The notes: generated from the letters alone by a model not told the origin. Positions 50,930 to 60,210 are shown, numbered from the stretch's first letter. The stretch is 64,000 nt of DNA from DAISIL01 sp036822015 (GCA_036822015.1 DAISIL010000008.1:1-64000); one strand, 5' to 3'. Program-made: numbers and translations.

Positions 50930-52765
50930 ATGATCTTGCTCCAGGAACAACTAAGAAATTATCTCTACGATCACCGAGAGGCCGTGCTGCACATCACGGG
51001 GCGAGTATCGCTAGTCAATGCAATGGCTGTGTTGGCTTTGCTGCTGTGGCGTTATGGTTTTCGGCTTTCGGAGGCAGATATTCTGGTCATGCACGGGTAT
51101 CTCGATATTTGCTTTACCGTTTTTGTGATCGTTTTTTTATTGCGTTGGGGGTTTTCTTATCGTTGGTGGTATTTTTTGAAAAATGTTTATGTAGAGACCT
51201 TACTCATCCTGGTAACGGTCTTGCACGGCATCGGTCGTTTTTTTGATTACAACCTGTCCTTTGAGTTGTTTTTGTGGTGGGAGGAAGTGGAAGCGGCTAC
51301 GGTCATGCATCGCTATTTTTTGAGCCTTTGGGCCTTGCTCTTGCTGGGAATCGAACTAACAAAATTTGCAGCACGACTTAGCGAAATTAAAGTAAAATCT
51401 TCGACAACCTTCCTGATGAGTTTTATTCTCCTTATTTTGATAGGGGCTAGCTTACTTATGTTACCCGCCATGACGGTCGTAGATGCCGATCTGACACTCC
51501 TGGACGCGGTCTTTACCTCTGTGAGTGCCTCTTGCGTAACGGGTCTGGCGGTCAGGAGTACTGCCGATGTGTTCACGGTAAAGGGGCAATTAGTCATCAT
51601 GCTCTTGATCCAGTTGGGGGGGATTGGGATTATCTCTTTTGCCACTTTTTTTGCAACTTTTTTGGCTAAGGGCGTAGGTCTCAAGCACCAGTCCATGATC
51701 CAGGACTACCTGGGCAGCGAAGACTTAGGCTCAGCAACGGGCCTGCTGCGCAAAATTATCGTCATTACCGTAACGATTGAGGCGATGGGTGCTATCGGTT
51801 TTTTCTTTACCTGGGAGGAAAGCCTGACGGCAAGTGAGCAGTTTGATAGCCTAGGAGAAAAGATATTTTTTTCGGTGTTTCATTCCATTTCAGCTTTTTG
51901 CAATGGTGGTTTTAGTTTATTTCCAGATGGTTTAAATGATAATAATTACAAGGTAAGCCAAATGTACAACCTGCATTTTATCGTCGCACTGACGATCTTC
52001 ATGGGTAGTATCGGGTTTACGTCTATCGAAGATATTTTTTCTGTACGGACATTAAAAAACCTCTTCAACAAACCCTGGCAGCAATGGCAGATCGGGACGC
52101 GAGTCTCCGTGAGCTTTTCCCTGTGGCTTGTCGCCATCGGGACGATCGGTTTTATGGTGTTGGAATACCAAAACCTGGCCGACAAAACGATCACAGAATC
52201 CTTTGTTACCTCTCTTTTTCAGTCTATTACAACGCGAACGGCAGGATTCAATACCGTCCTGACAGATACAGGCGTAGAGGGGGGTATGCAAACTTCAACC
52301 GTGATTATGTTTATCTTTTTGATGTTCATTGGGGCCGCCTCTGGCTCAACGGGTGGCGGCATCAAAGTAACAACCTTTATGCTTGTTATTCTTTCTTCGG
52401 TGGCCAACATCCGGCGTAAAGAACGCATTGAAATTTATGGACGTACCATCAACCAGGAATCCATCAACAAATCCTTTTCAATTTTTATGTTTGCCATCGC
52501 CTACAACGGGCTAGCTATATTTTTGCTCTCCATCACCGATGCCGACAAAGACATCCTCAAGCTCGTCTTTGAGCAGGTTTCTGCCTTTGCTACCGTTGGA
52601 CTTACCCTCAACCTAACACCCGAGTTATCTGATCTGGGAAAATGTGTCATTATTGTTTCGATGTACCTCGGACGTGTCGGGACGCTTACGCTGGCTCTGG
52701 CTTTGAGCGACTCGGTCGTAACAAACTCTTACCGCTACCCCGAAACACATCTGATGGTCGGCTAA
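50930..52765 (+). CDS. trkH: TrkH/KtrB family potassium uptake protein
   Basis: The ATG at 50930 (MILLQEQLRNYLYDHREAVL) gives 611 residues. The four selectivity-filter half-loops are visible: SASCVTGLAV, AFCNGGFSLFPDG, TTRTAGFNTV and ATVGLTLNLTPEL. The conserved gate-region IGAASGSTGGGIKVTTFMLV is intact. The first ~170 residues hold four extra membrane helices, as in Bacteroidota TrkH. It imports K+ with a TrkA/KtrA cytoplasmic ring, but no such gene is adjacent. Its stop overlaps the converging next gene by 4 bases. Confidence 0.95.
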   Translation: MILLQEQLRNYLYDHREAVLHITGRVSLVNAMAVLALLLWRYGFRLSEADILVMHGYLDICFTVFVIVFLLRWGFSYRWWYFLKNVYVETLLILVTVLHGIGRFFDYNLSFELFLWWEEVEAATVMHRYFLSLWALLLLGIELTKFAARLSEIKVKSSTTFLMSFILLILIGASLLMLPAMTVVDADLTLLDAVFTSVSASCVTGLAVRSTADVFTVKGQLVIMLLIQLGGIGIISFATFFATFLAKGVGLKHQSMIQDYLGSEDLGSATGLLRKIIVITVTIEAMGAIGFFFTWEESLTASEQFDSLGEKIFFSVFHSISAFCNGGFSLFPDGLNDNNYKVSQMYNLHFIVALTIFMGSIGFTSIEDIFSVRTLKNLFNKPWQQWQIGTRVSVSFSLWLVAIGTIGFMVLEYQNLADKTITESFVTSLFQSITTRTAGFNTVLTDTGVEGGMQTSTVIMFIFLMFIGAASGSTGGGIKVTTFMLVILSSVANIRRKERIEIYGRTINQESINKSFSIFMFAIAYNGLAIFLLSITDADKDILKLVFEQVSAFATVGLTLNLTPELSDLGKCVIIVSMYLGRVGTLTLALALSDSVVTNSYRYPETHLMVG

Positions 52766-53565
52766 ACGCCTACCCAGAGTTGGATGCGGCGTTGGGCGGA
52801 TAAAGTGCGCCAATCGGTATAGCTCCGAGCGATAAAGTCATTGGTTGTCAAGCCTTCCTTTCTGATCCAATGCTTTGTTTGTTGCAAGGCTTCATAATAA
52901 AAATGATCGCCCTCATAAGCCGTAACCGCCACGCGCTGCCGTGGCCAGTGTTGCAAAAAATACGGTGGTGTGGGTTCAAAAATCTCTTCGATGGCAAAAT
53001 AAATAACCCATCGGACTTCCATCGCACCCGCCCAACGCTGTACAAGCAATGGGTTACCCACCGGACGGACATCCAACCGCCCCAGCTCGTCGATCAGGAG
53101 TTGGATGTTTGCCTCCAGGTCATGGAAGCGCGTCTGACGGGGGAGTTGAAACTGCCGCCCGATCAAGGTAAGCAAGGGCAATTCCTTGGCCCGTACTTCT
53201 ACCAAATAAAACTCTTGCTTGTGCCAGTCTAGTTCGGTATCTTTTTTTTGTAAGAACGCCTCAAAATCAAACCGCCAAACGGCAGGTGTCGTATCTTTTG
53301 GCAAAAAATACATCTTTTGTGTGTTTTTGTCCACAAAAACCCATGCCTTCCGTGCCTTGCCCCGTTGGTAGGCACATATCCAGAAGTTTTCTTCTTCGCT
53401 GGTATCCTGGCTCAGGACGCGCACCGGCGGCGGAAAACTCACAGAAGCCGTTCGTTCCATGAACCGAAACAAAGGCTGGTAAGGCGACCTTTCCAGGAGC
53501 CGCTCCGGGGGGTATTTTACCGCTAAGGCACGCTGTACCAACTGTTCTACATAAGAAATTGCCAT
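52762..53565 (-). CDS. Conserved-looking hypothetical protein
   Basis: The ATG at 53565 (MAISYVEQLVQRALAVKYPP) gives 267 residues; the longer frame from a TTG at 53634 overlaps the SiaC-like gene and is rejected. It has no signal peptide or membrane segment. It is rich in aromatic and charged residues (for example YFAIEEIFEPTPPYFLQHWP). No family is recognised. Located 43 bases downstream of the SiaC-like gene on the same strand, it could be co-transcribed with it. Confidence 0.72.
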   Translation of the reverse strand: MAISYVEQLVQRALAVKYPPERLLERSPYQPLFRFMERTASVSFPPPVRVLSQDTSEEENFWICAYQRGKARKAWVFVDKNTQKMYFLPKDTTPAVWRFDFEAFLQKKDTELDWHKQEFYLVEVRAKELPLLTLIGRQFQLPRQTRFHDLEANIQLLIDELGRLDVRPVGNPLLVQRWAGAMEVRWVIYFAIEEIFEPTPPYFLQHWPRQRVAVTAYEGDHFYYEALQQTKHWIRKEGLTTNDFIARSYTDWRTLSAQRRIQLWVGV

Positions 53566-53608
53566 ATCCCCAAAACGGGGCGTTTTTGGGTTATGTTCTA
53601 GAAAAAAA

Positions 53609-54010
53609 CTAACTTTCTTCTTCGGGAATTTCAATGAAGGTAAAGTTTTCTAAGCCTGTCTGGAGTTGAAAATCTTCTCCGTCTTTGAGCAACTCCTCAT
53701 CCCAGCTAGGGTAATACCACTGCACCGACACCACCCCTCCATCCATCTCATAATCACGCAGTTGGATCAACAGATCAAGGATGTAGCGCATCGAGGTTGT
53801 ATTGAAATAGTCCAGCCGAAACTCAAAAGAGATCGGGCCCCTGACCCGTTCGGTGTAGAGCACGATCCAATCCTTGAGTTGGGCATAAAAGAAGTCCGTT
53901 TCCTCTAAGTACGATTCTCCCGAAAGGCGACAATGTCCGTTGTGGGCATTGAAATGCACACTAGGAATAAAAAATTCTCTGCGTTTGCCTTCAATAATCA
54001 GGTCTTGCAT
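53609..54010 (-). CDS. SiaC family regulatory phosphoprotein (DUF1987)
   Basis: The ATG at 54010 (MQDLIIEGKRREFFIPSVHF) gives 133 residues; the upstream GTG at 54028 is less likely. The family hallmarks are seen: GHCRLSGESYLEETDFFY near the N-terminus, then ISFEFRLDYFNTTSMRYILD, in which the Thr/Ser cluster is the expected phosphoacceptor. In Pseudomonas, SiaC is switched by SiaA (PP2C phosphatase) and SiaB (kinase) and activates the diguanylate cyclase SiaD. None of those partners is in the window. Confidence 0.88.
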   Translation of the reverse strand: MQDLIIEGKRREFFIPSVHFNAHNGHCRLSGESYLEETDFFYAQLKDWIVLYTERVRGPISFEFRLDYFNTTSMRYILDLLIQLRDYEMDGGVVSVQWYYPSWDEELLKDGEDFQLQTGLENFTFIEIPEEES

Positions 54011-54088
54011 CACCAGTCGCTTCAACACAATTTTTATATGGCTAAGATCACAACTATTTTTTATTTATCCAAACCCAAGATTGAAATC

Positions 54089-55099
54089 TTATCCATATTG
54101 GCGCATCAGTTCCTCAACCGTATCCATCATCAGCGGCGATCCCACAAAAAGTGGTGTGCGTTGGTGCAACTCCGTCGGCGTAATATCCAGGATACGCCTG
54201 AACCCATCCGAAGCCCGTCCTCCGGCCTGCTCCATCAAAAATGCCATCGGGTTGGCTTCGTAGAGCAAGCGCAGTTTACCCAAAGGATGAGACGGAATAC
54301 CTGGATAGACGTAAATACCGCCCTTGAGCAGATTTCTGTGAAAGTCAGCCACTAACGAGCCGATATAACGCGCCGTATAGGGGCGCCCCGTCGCTTTATC
54401 TTCGGCCTGGCAGTAGCGCACATACTGCCGCAGGCCCTCGGGCATACGGTTGAAGTTGCCCTCGTTGATGGAATACACCTTCCCCGTAGCCGGGATTTTT
54501 AAGTCCGGGTGAGAAAGAAAAAATACGCCTACCGATGGATCGAAGGTAAAGCCATTGACACCGTTGCCCGTCGTGTACACCAACATCGTGGACGAGCCAT
54601 AGATGATATACCCTGCCGCCACTTGCTTATGCCCAGGCTGCAAAAAGTCCTCGGGCGTTACGGGGCCACCCACAGGCGAAACGCGCCGATAGATCGAAAA
54701 AATCGTCCCGATGGACACATTGACATCTATGTTGGAGGAGCCGTCCAGGGGATCCATCAAGATGATGTACTTGCCATCCTGGCCCGAAGTGCCACTGAAG
54801 ACGACCGCCTCCTCCTCCTCTTCCGAGCCGATACCGCAAACCTCGCCCCGCGCCTTGAGCGCATTGATAAACTGCTCATTAGCAAAGACATCTAGCTTTT
54901 GCTGGGCTTCTCCCTGGACGTTCTGCTGCCCGACCGCCCCGAGGATGTACTTGGCCAGTCCGGCCTTGTTGATCTCCCGATTGACGATCTTGGCCGCCAA
55001 ACGAAGCGCACTCAAGAGCCGTGAGAGTTCGCCCTTAGCGTAGGGAAAGTCGGACTGGCGCTCAATGATAAACTCACCTAAGGTTTTGAAATGTTGCAT
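54089..55099 (-). CDS. fbp: Fructose-1,6-bisphosphatase class I
   Basis: This 336-residue gluconeogenic enzyme hydrolyses fructose-1,6-bisphosphate. Metal-binding motifs are present: GEVCGIGSEEEEEAVVF, ILMDPLDGSSNIDVNVSIGT (DPLDGSSN) and the later YPGIPSHPLGKLRLLYEANP (the substrate/metal motif with GKLRLLYE). Class I length and order are normal. Its start lies 6 bases after the purH stop, so they are probably co-transcribed. No AMP regulation can be judged from sequence. Confidence 0.97.
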   Translation of the reverse strand: MQHFKTLGEFIIERQSDFPYAKGELSRLLSALRLAAKIVNREINKAGLAKYILGAVGQQNVQGEAQQKLDVFANEQFINALKARGEVCGIGSEEEEEAVVFSGTSGQDGKYIILMDPLDGSSNIDVNVSIGTIFSIYRRVSPVGGPVTPEDFLQPGHKQVAAGYIIYGSSTMLVYTTGNGVNGFTFDPSVGVFFLSHPDLKIPATGKVYSINEGNFNRMPEGLRQYVRYCQAEDKATGRPYTARYIGSLVADFHRNLLKGGIYVYPGIPSHPLGKLRLLYEANPMAFLMEQAGGRASDGFRRILDITPTELHQRTPLFVGSPLMMDTVEELMRQYG

Positions 55100-55105
55100 G
55101 ATAGA

Positions 55106-56632
55106 CTAATGTTTGAAGTGTCTGAATCCGGTGAAGACCATCGTCATTCCGTGTGTGTCGCAGTAGTCGATGGAGGCTTGATCCTGGATAGAACCACCAG
55201 GCTGAATGACCGCCCGTATGCCCGCCTGGTGCGCGATCTCGACGCAATCCGGAAACGGAAAAAAGGCATCCGAAGCCATCACGGCCGCCGAAAGATCAAA
55301 CCCAAAAGCTCGAGCCTTCGTAATCGCCTGATGCAAAGCATCCACACGGGAGGTCTGCCCGACCCCAGCGGCGAAGAGTTGTCCGTCTTTGGCCAGCACG
55401 ATGGTATTGGATTTGGCGTGCTTGGCTAGCTTATCCGCAAAAAGCATGTCCTGGATCTGCTCCGCTGTGGGCTGTAGCTGGGTTACCTTTTTGAGTTCTT
55501 CCTCCACAACGGCGTAGGTGTCTTTTTCCTGGTCGATCACCCCATTGAGCAAGGTCTTGAACTGCCGATCCGGTAGCAGCAGTGCCTTACGGCGCAACAA
55601 GATGCGCTTCTTCTTCTTTTGGAGCAATGCCAGGGCTTCCCCCGAGAAATCAGGAGCAATCAAAACCTCAAAAAACAAATCGTGCATCGCCTCCGCTGCC
55701 GTCAGATCAATGCTGCGGTTAGTAATCAAGACACCACCAAAAGCCGAAACCGGATCAGCGGCCAGTGCTTTTTGGTAGGCCTCGGCTACCGTCTCTGCCA
55801 GGGCAAAACCACAAGCGTTGGTGTGTTTGAGGATCGCGAAGGATGCCCGTTCATCCTGAATGAACTCATCGGAGAGCGCAACAGCCGCATCGACATCCAC
55901 CAGGTTGTTGTACGAAAGTTCTTTGCCGTTGAGTTGATCGAAAAGCTCCCCGAGATCACCATAAAACAAAGCCTCCTGATGCGGGTTTTCGCCGTAGCGG
56001 AGCCAGCGCGACTGGACAAAACTCTGCTTGAAGGTCTGTAACTGCACATCTCGATTGAAGTAATGAAAAATTTGGGTGTCGTAATGCGACGTAATGGCAA
56101 AAGCCCGAGTGGCAAACTCCTGCCGATCTCTGGGTTCGGTAACACCGCCTTTGGCATCCAGGAGTTCCAACAAGCTTGTGTACTGCTTCCGGGAGGCCAC
56201 CACTAGGGTATCTTGGTGATTTTTGGCTGCTGCCCGAATCAAGGAAACACCGCCAATGTCAATTTTTTCGATGATCTCCTCTGGTGTTCCTCCCTCGCGG
56301 ACGGTTTCCTCGAAGGGATACAAATCCACAACCACCAAATCAATGGCCGGAATGTGATACGCTGCCGCTTCGGCTGTGTCTTCGGGGTGTTTGCGCCGTT
56401 GAAGAATACCTCCAAAAATCTTTGGATGCAAGGTCTTTACCCGTCCGCCAAAGATGGATGGATAAGCCGTCAGTTCTTCTACTGCCACAACGGGTACGCC
56501 CTGCTCGGCAATGAAGGCTTGAGTACCTCCGGTAGAGTAAATTGTGATGCCTAATTGGTGTAACTTCTTGACCACAGGAGCCAAGCCGTCTTTGTGATAG
56601 ACGGAAATAAGGGCTGAATGAATGGTGCGCAT
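55106..56632 (-). CDS. purH: Bifunctional AICAR formyltransferase/IMP cyclohydrolase
   Basis: This 508-residue protein catalyses the last two steps of purine synthesis: formylation of AICAR and closure to IMP. The N-terminal IMP cyclohydrolase half (about 1-195) shows ALISVYHKDGLAPVV and VKTLHPKIFGGIL. The C-terminal formyltransferase half shows LRYGENPHQEALFYG, FAILKHTNACGFA and MASDAFFPFPDCVEIAHQAG. All typical motifs are intact, and length is standard. It follows the PUR-protein gene by 65 bases and precedes fbp. Confidence 0.98.
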   Translation of the reverse strand: MRTIHSALISVYHKDGLAPVVKKLHQLGITIYSTGGTQAFIAEQGVPVVAVEELTAYPSIFGGRVKTLHPKIFGGILQRRKHPEDTAEAAAYHIPAIDLVVVDLYPFEETVREGGTPEEIIEKIDIGGVSLIRAAAKNHQDTLVVASRKQYTSLLELLDAKGGVTEPRDRQEFATRAFAITSHYDTQIFHYFNRDVQLQTFKQSFVQSRWLRYGENPHQEALFYGDLGELFDQLNGKELSYNNLVDVDAAVALSDEFIQDERASFAILKHTNACGFALAETVAEAYQKALAADPVSAFGGVLITNRSIDLTAAEAMHDLFFEVLIAPDFSGEALALLQKKKKRILLRRKALLLPDRQFKTLLNGVIDQEKDTYAVVEEELKKVTQLQPTAEQIQDMLFADKLAKHAKSNTIVLAKDGQLFAAGVGQTSRVDALHQAITKARAFGFDLSAAVMASDAFFPFPDCVEIAHQAGIRAVIQPGGSIQDQASIDYCDTHGMTMVFTGFRHFKH

Positions 56633-56697
56633 GGGTGATGATTAGGGCGATTATTGGACGAAGGTACAAAAAAAAAACACACCCGAGCGTGCAAGGG

Positions 56698-57021
56698 TTA
56701 GTCCCAATGCAGACCATCGTTGATCGGATCCAGGTCGCTATCGTCCTTATCGAATTGCTCAAAATCGTAGTCGGGCATGAGTTCGGTCTTGACGTAATCA
56801 ATGGCATCTCCCAGCCCGTCCTGGAGTTTGTTGAAATCTTCTTTGTACAAGAAAATTTTGTGCTTTTTGTAGGAATAGCTGCCATCGGGGTTGATGTGGC
56901 GTTTGCTTTCCGTGATGGTGATGTAGTAATCCTCGGCTCGCGTGGATTTTACGTCCACAAAATAAGTGCGTCGTCCGGCTCTGACGCGGCGTGAATAGAC
57001 AATATCTTGATTCCCTTCCAC
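56698..57021 (-). CDS. PUR family DNA/RNA-binding protein (DUF3276)
   Basis: This 107-residue protein has the Bacteroidota/Spirochaete PUR-like domain: VYSRRVRAGRRTYFVDVKST, EDYYITITESKRHINPDGSY and KHKIFLYKEDFNKLQDGLGD. The tail is strongly acidic (FEQFDKDDSDLDPIND). PUR-alpha-like domains bind single-stranded nucleic acid. It has its own promoter-like boxes and is upstream of purH, but the shared name is coincidental. Targets are unknown. Confidence 0.93.
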   Translation of the reverse strand: MEGNQDIVYSRRVRAGRRTYFVDVKSTRAEDYYITITESKRHINPDGSYSYKKHKIFLYKEDFNKLQDGLGDAIDYVKTELMPDYDFEQFDKDDSDLDPINDGLHWD

Positions 57022-57050
57022 AATCTGTTCGGTTTGGTCTCTTTTAGCGG

Positions 57051-57082
57051 TAAAGGTAAAAGATTTATCACTTTTGAAGCAA
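57051..57082 (-). promoter_or_regulatory. Promoter of the PUR-protein gene
   Basis: On the minus strand TTG (57082-57080) is followed after 21 bases by TACCTTTA (57058-57051), one mismatch from TAnnTTTG. It ends 29 bases before the ATG at 57021. The rest of the interval to 57306 is AT-rich, with only a weak AT-rich hairpin (about 57090-57128) and no gene seen. Confidence 0.5.
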
Positions 57083-57306
57083 AAAAAGACAAAAAAAGGG
57101 AGAAGACATCAGCCCCCTCCTTTTTTCACACTTCAAACCCAAACTAAACAAATGACGGATAAAAAAATGATCTGTTTATCGCTTTTTCGTTATTCAACGG
57201 TATTGATTTATCGTTCTTTTGCTTCTATAACATCGCCAGGCAATGAAAGTTTATTTTCTGTTGAACTTTTTTTCTTTTTGTCTCAACAAAACGGATTTTC
57301 CTCCGT

Positions 57307-58029
57307 CTATGGCTGGGCAAATACAGCATCGAAACGCTCTCCATCTCTAATTTGTTTGACAAAACGCAGCAGTCCTTCTTTTTTGTGGAGCAAATACCAG
57401 TCTAGGACGATCTTTTTGGCAACAAAATAATGGAACAGCACTTGGTCTCCTCCAAAAAACTGTTCTTCCGTAGCCAGGGCTTCCAGGTCGGGCATGTGTC
57501 CCTGGCTCATCAGGCTTAACTCGTCGTACCAATCGGGGAAGCGTTCGTCCAGGAGCATGGCCAGCCCCTCATCAAACCAGGTCGGGATTTGTTGTTTTCG
57601 CTTTCGCCATCCCACGCGCTGGGCCAGCTCGGCGTGGCAAAGCTCATGGGCCAGTACATCGGGGTTGTATCCGTTGATTTGGAGCAAGATATACGTCCCG
57701 AGCGGGGAGATGTACGTCGTGGCCGCATGTGGAGCAAAGACAGAATGCCGCCCCCTGGCCGTGGCTGCCACCACCAACACCGGCGCTGCTTCGATCCCGC
57801 CCCAGAGCTGCTCCACGCGCCTTCGTGCCACCTGGTAGTGTGCCACTAAGCGGCCGCGCTCCTCGGCTGGCATCTGGGGCGATACATAAATCGGCAGACC
57901 AGGAAGCTGGACTAGCTCCGCGTCCTTAAAAAAATAAGCCCGCCAAAAATCCGGTGTCCGAAAAAACACCAGCACCAGGGACAACAACAACCCCGCTCCA
58001 AGCCAAAGACGTACCCAATACCAGATCAT
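57307..58029 (-). CDS. Membrane-anchored gluzincin-like metallopeptidase
   Basis: This 240-residue protein has an N-terminal membrane anchor (residues about 3-23, IWYWVRLWLGAGLLLSLVLV). A central zinc motif, DVLAHELCHAEL (HExxH), is followed about 20 residues later by the glutamate in PTWFDEGLAMLLDE, the pattern of small gluzincin peptidases. The remaining sequence is divergent and the substrate unknown. It is the second HExxH protein in the window besides the M1-like enzyme. It is divergent from the lipase-like gene. Confidence 0.78.
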   Translation of the reverse strand: MIWYWVRLWLGAGLLLSLVLVFFRTPDFWRAYFFKDAELVQLPGLPIYVSPQMPAEERGRLVAHYQVARRRVEQLWGGIEAAPVLVVAATARGRHSVFAPHAATTYISPLGTYILLQINGYNPDVLAHELCHAELAQRVGWRKRKQQIPTWFDEGLAMLLDERFPDWYDELSLMSQGHMPDLEALATEEQFFGGDQVLFHYFVAKKIVLDWYLLHKKEGLLRFVKQIRDGERFDAVFAQP

Positions 58030-58185
58030 ACGATGATTAACTCGCCGTCTGCCTGTTTCGTTTACCCGTCCTGGCTTTCCCTTAACCCCATTTTATACGG
58101 CGTTTACGCGCTTTGCCCAGCACGATATTGGGCAAAAAGTTATCTTCGTCTTAGTATTTTCAACCAAAACACCTATCAAACAAAC

Positions 58186-59244
58186 ATGGGAACACCTATC
58201 AAACACATCGCCTACCTCCTCCTATTGCTCCCCCTCCTCTGGGCCTGTGAGCAAGAAGCCGAGCAGACCCTGATCGAACCCCACGAAATCGGGGCCGCAC
58301 ACACCTCCACGATCACCGACCAGGAGGAGTTTGATTATTGGCAAAGCCAACGCAGCCACCAACGCACCGAAGCCCTTCAAAGTGGACTTACCACACACTT
58401 CAACAACTGGCTCAATGCCAACGGTTACGGACAATATAACTTCGCCCGATACGACCTCGAAGGTGGCAGCTATGGCGGCCGCTCCTACAACGGAGAACCC
58501 ATCCAAAACCAACCCGTCATCTTCATTCACGGCAATTCCGATAAAGCCCTCGGCGATCAACCCGGACAAACGGGCTGGACAAGCTCCATCGAGTACTTCC
58601 AGTCCCAGGGCTACAAACGCGCCGAAATCTACGCCATCACCTGGGGGCCAGCCAGTGCCGCCCAGAGTGCCAACCAGTATCACTCCCGCGCCTATCTCGA
58701 GCGTATTCGTGCCTTCATTCAGGCCGTTAAGCAGTACACCGGTGCCAGTAAAGTCGATGTGGTGGCCCACTCTATGGGCGTAACCCTGGCACGCAAAGCC
58801 ATCAAGGGCGGCTCGGGTAGCGATGCCTTCGGCGGCGGCACTTACAACCTCGGCTCACGCCTGACTTACGTGGATGCTTTTGTGGGTATTGCCGGCGGCA
58901 ACCAGGGGCTAGTAAACTGCTACTACTCGAGCTTTACGCCTACGTGTGGGAGTACCAACGGTTTTTATCCGGGCTATGCCTACGGCGGCTGGGGGATGTC
59001 CCAATTTTTGAAAACCCTCAACAACCAATCCGGATCAGAGGCTGATCGTATTTATTCCATCTGGAGTACCGAAGATCAGTTGGTGGGTTATGGCGGTGTG
59101 GTCTGGGGCAAATATACCTGCCAGATTCCAAACCAGGATGCCGAAATTCGATTCACTAGTTTTCCTTATGGTCATTTTAATTGCAAAGACCTCACGGGAT
59201 CCGAGCAACTCAACATGGTGAAGTTTCATCAAATTGTTCAATAA
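58186..59244 (+). CDS. Lipase-like alpha/beta-hydrolase lipoprotein
   Basis: The ATG at 58186 gives 352 residues with a lipoprotein signal (HIAYLLLLLPLLWAC). An upstream start at 58033 would lengthen the protein without a proper signal. The hydrolase core shows the oxyanion-hole region NQPVIFIHGNSDKALGDQ, the nucleophile DVVAHSMGVTLARKAI (AHSMG), and late Asp and His (STEDQL, then YGHFNCK). This matches the class 2/triacylglycerol lipase group. Several cysteines (CYYSSFTPTC) suggest disulfides. Probably an outer-membrane or periplasmic esterase; the substrate is unknown. A bidirectional terminator follows. Confidence 0.88.
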   Translation: MGTPIKHIAYLLLLLPLLWACEQEAEQTLIEPHEIGAAHTSTITDQEEFDYWQSQRSHQRTEALQSGLTTHFNNWLNANGYGQYNFARYDLEGGSYGGRSYNGEPIQNQPVIFIHGNSDKALGDQPGQTGWTSSIEYFQSQGYKRAEIYAITWGPASAAQSANQYHSRAYLERIRAFIQAVKQYTGASKVDVVAHSMGVTLARKAIKGGSGSDAFGGGTYNLGSRLTYVDAFVGIAGGNQGLVNCYYSSFTPTCGSTNGFYPGYAYGGWGMSQFLKTLNNQSGSEADRIYSIWSTEDQLVGYGGVVWGKYTCQIPNQDAEIRFTSFPYGHFNCKDLTGSEQLNMVKFHQIVQ

Positions 59245-59280
59245 AGACGGTCGCTAGACCTCTTTGACGGTCTAACAAAA

Positions 59281-59320
59281 AAACGGTTTGTTTCGTGAAT
59301 GAAACAGACCGTTTTTTTTG
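59281..59320. terminator. Bidirectional terminator
   Basis: AAACGGTTTGTTTC (59281-59294) and GAAACAGACCGTTT (59301-59314) form a 14-base-pair stem with one G-U pair, with A-run on the left and T-run on the right. It can serve the lipase-like gene and the converging lipoprotein gene. Confidence 0.88.
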
Positions 59321-59325
59321 TTGGC

Positions 59326-60210
59326 TTATTTTCCACCCCTCGATCCGCTAGATCGGCTACGCGACGTGCTACCCGAAGAGCGTCCGGTGGTTGTGCTGCG
59401 CCCCGATGAGGAGGCGCGTGTTCCGCTGCTGGTGCTGCGCTGGACGCGGCTCATTTTGTCTCTGAAACTAGAACTCTTACTGGACAAGGCTTTATTTTGT
59501 CCAACGGCATTGGCACTACCTGTTCCGTAGCGGTTGCTGCCAGAGCCGTAGTAGGGTCGTCCGCTGGTATAGCTCCTGCGGTAGTCGCCGTATCCGGCTC
59601 GGCTGATGGGCATGGCATACGCAAAGAGCGTACTCATAAACATATACTGCCCATAGAAGGCCCAGAAAGAACTGCCATCACTTCGCGTTTGCCAGTGTCC
59701 GTACTGGTCGTTGCCTACGTAGCGGCTGTATCCTGGAGGCGAGGTTTGTTTGGTAACGGTTCCGTCGTATTTGTTGGCGATTTCCATGCCCATATCGTTG
59801 GCGTGTTGGGTGAAGAAGGCTTCACTGACATCGTACCACTGCGTGAGGCTATCCTTGACGACGGTTTTGGTTTCGGGGGCTACTACATCGGCTAGCTTAT
59901 CGCCTTCGCCTTTGGCTTCGAGTTCTTCCTTTTTGGTGGCCAGGAACTTATCTTTATCTTCCTGCATCATGGGTTCTTTTACTTCATAGGTAACCTTGTA
60001 GCGGTGCTGGTATTGGTCCGAAAAAGAACCTTCCTTGATCTCCATATCGTAGAGCAGGATGGCGAAGTTGTCGTGTTTGTCTAGGTCGCGGAGCAGGATG
60101 TCCACGGGTGATTTTTGGAGGGCATCTCTACGCTTGTCTGCGGCCGAGTCGCCGCAAGCTACCAGCAAGAAGGCCACAAGAAGAGAAAGGGCGTAATGAT
60201 AAATTTTCAT
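59326..60210 (-). CDS. Lipoprotein with Ser/Arg/Gly-rich tail
   Basis: The ATG at 60210 (MKIYHYALSLLVAFLLVACG) gives 294 residues with a clear lipobox. Residues about 25-180 form an unknown folded region (YKVTYEVKEPMMQEDKDKFL, GYSRYVGNDQYGHWQTRSDG). A hydrophobic-aromatic stretch, FWAFYGQYMFMSTLFAYAMP, may contact or cross a membrane. The last ~80 residues are a low-complexity Tyr/Gly/Ser then Ser/Arg/Gly tail (STSSGTRASSSGRSTTTGRS). It follows the DUF4178 gene by 49 bases, and such a pairing suggests a joint role. Confidence 0.8.
   Translation of the reverse strand: MKIYHYALSLLVAFLLVACGDSAADKRRDALQKSPVDILLRDLDKHDNFAILLYDMEIKEGSFSDQYQHRYKVTYEVKEPMMQEDKDKFLATKKEELEAKGEGDKLADVVAPETKTVVKDSLTQWYDVSEAFFTQHANDMGMEIANKYDGTVTKQTSPPGYSRYVGNDQYGHWQTRSDGSSFWAFYGQYMFMSTLFAYAMPISRAGYGDYRRSYTSGRPYYGSGSNRYGTGSANAVGQNKALSSKSSSFRDKMSRVQRSTSSGTRASSSGRSTTTGRSSGSTSRSRSSGSRGGK

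Noticed and set aside
57074..57430. Plus-strand frame beginning in the AT-rich interval before the peptidase gene
   Set aside because: Its second half is opposite the peptidase coding sequence and its first half is low-complexity lysine and proline codons.
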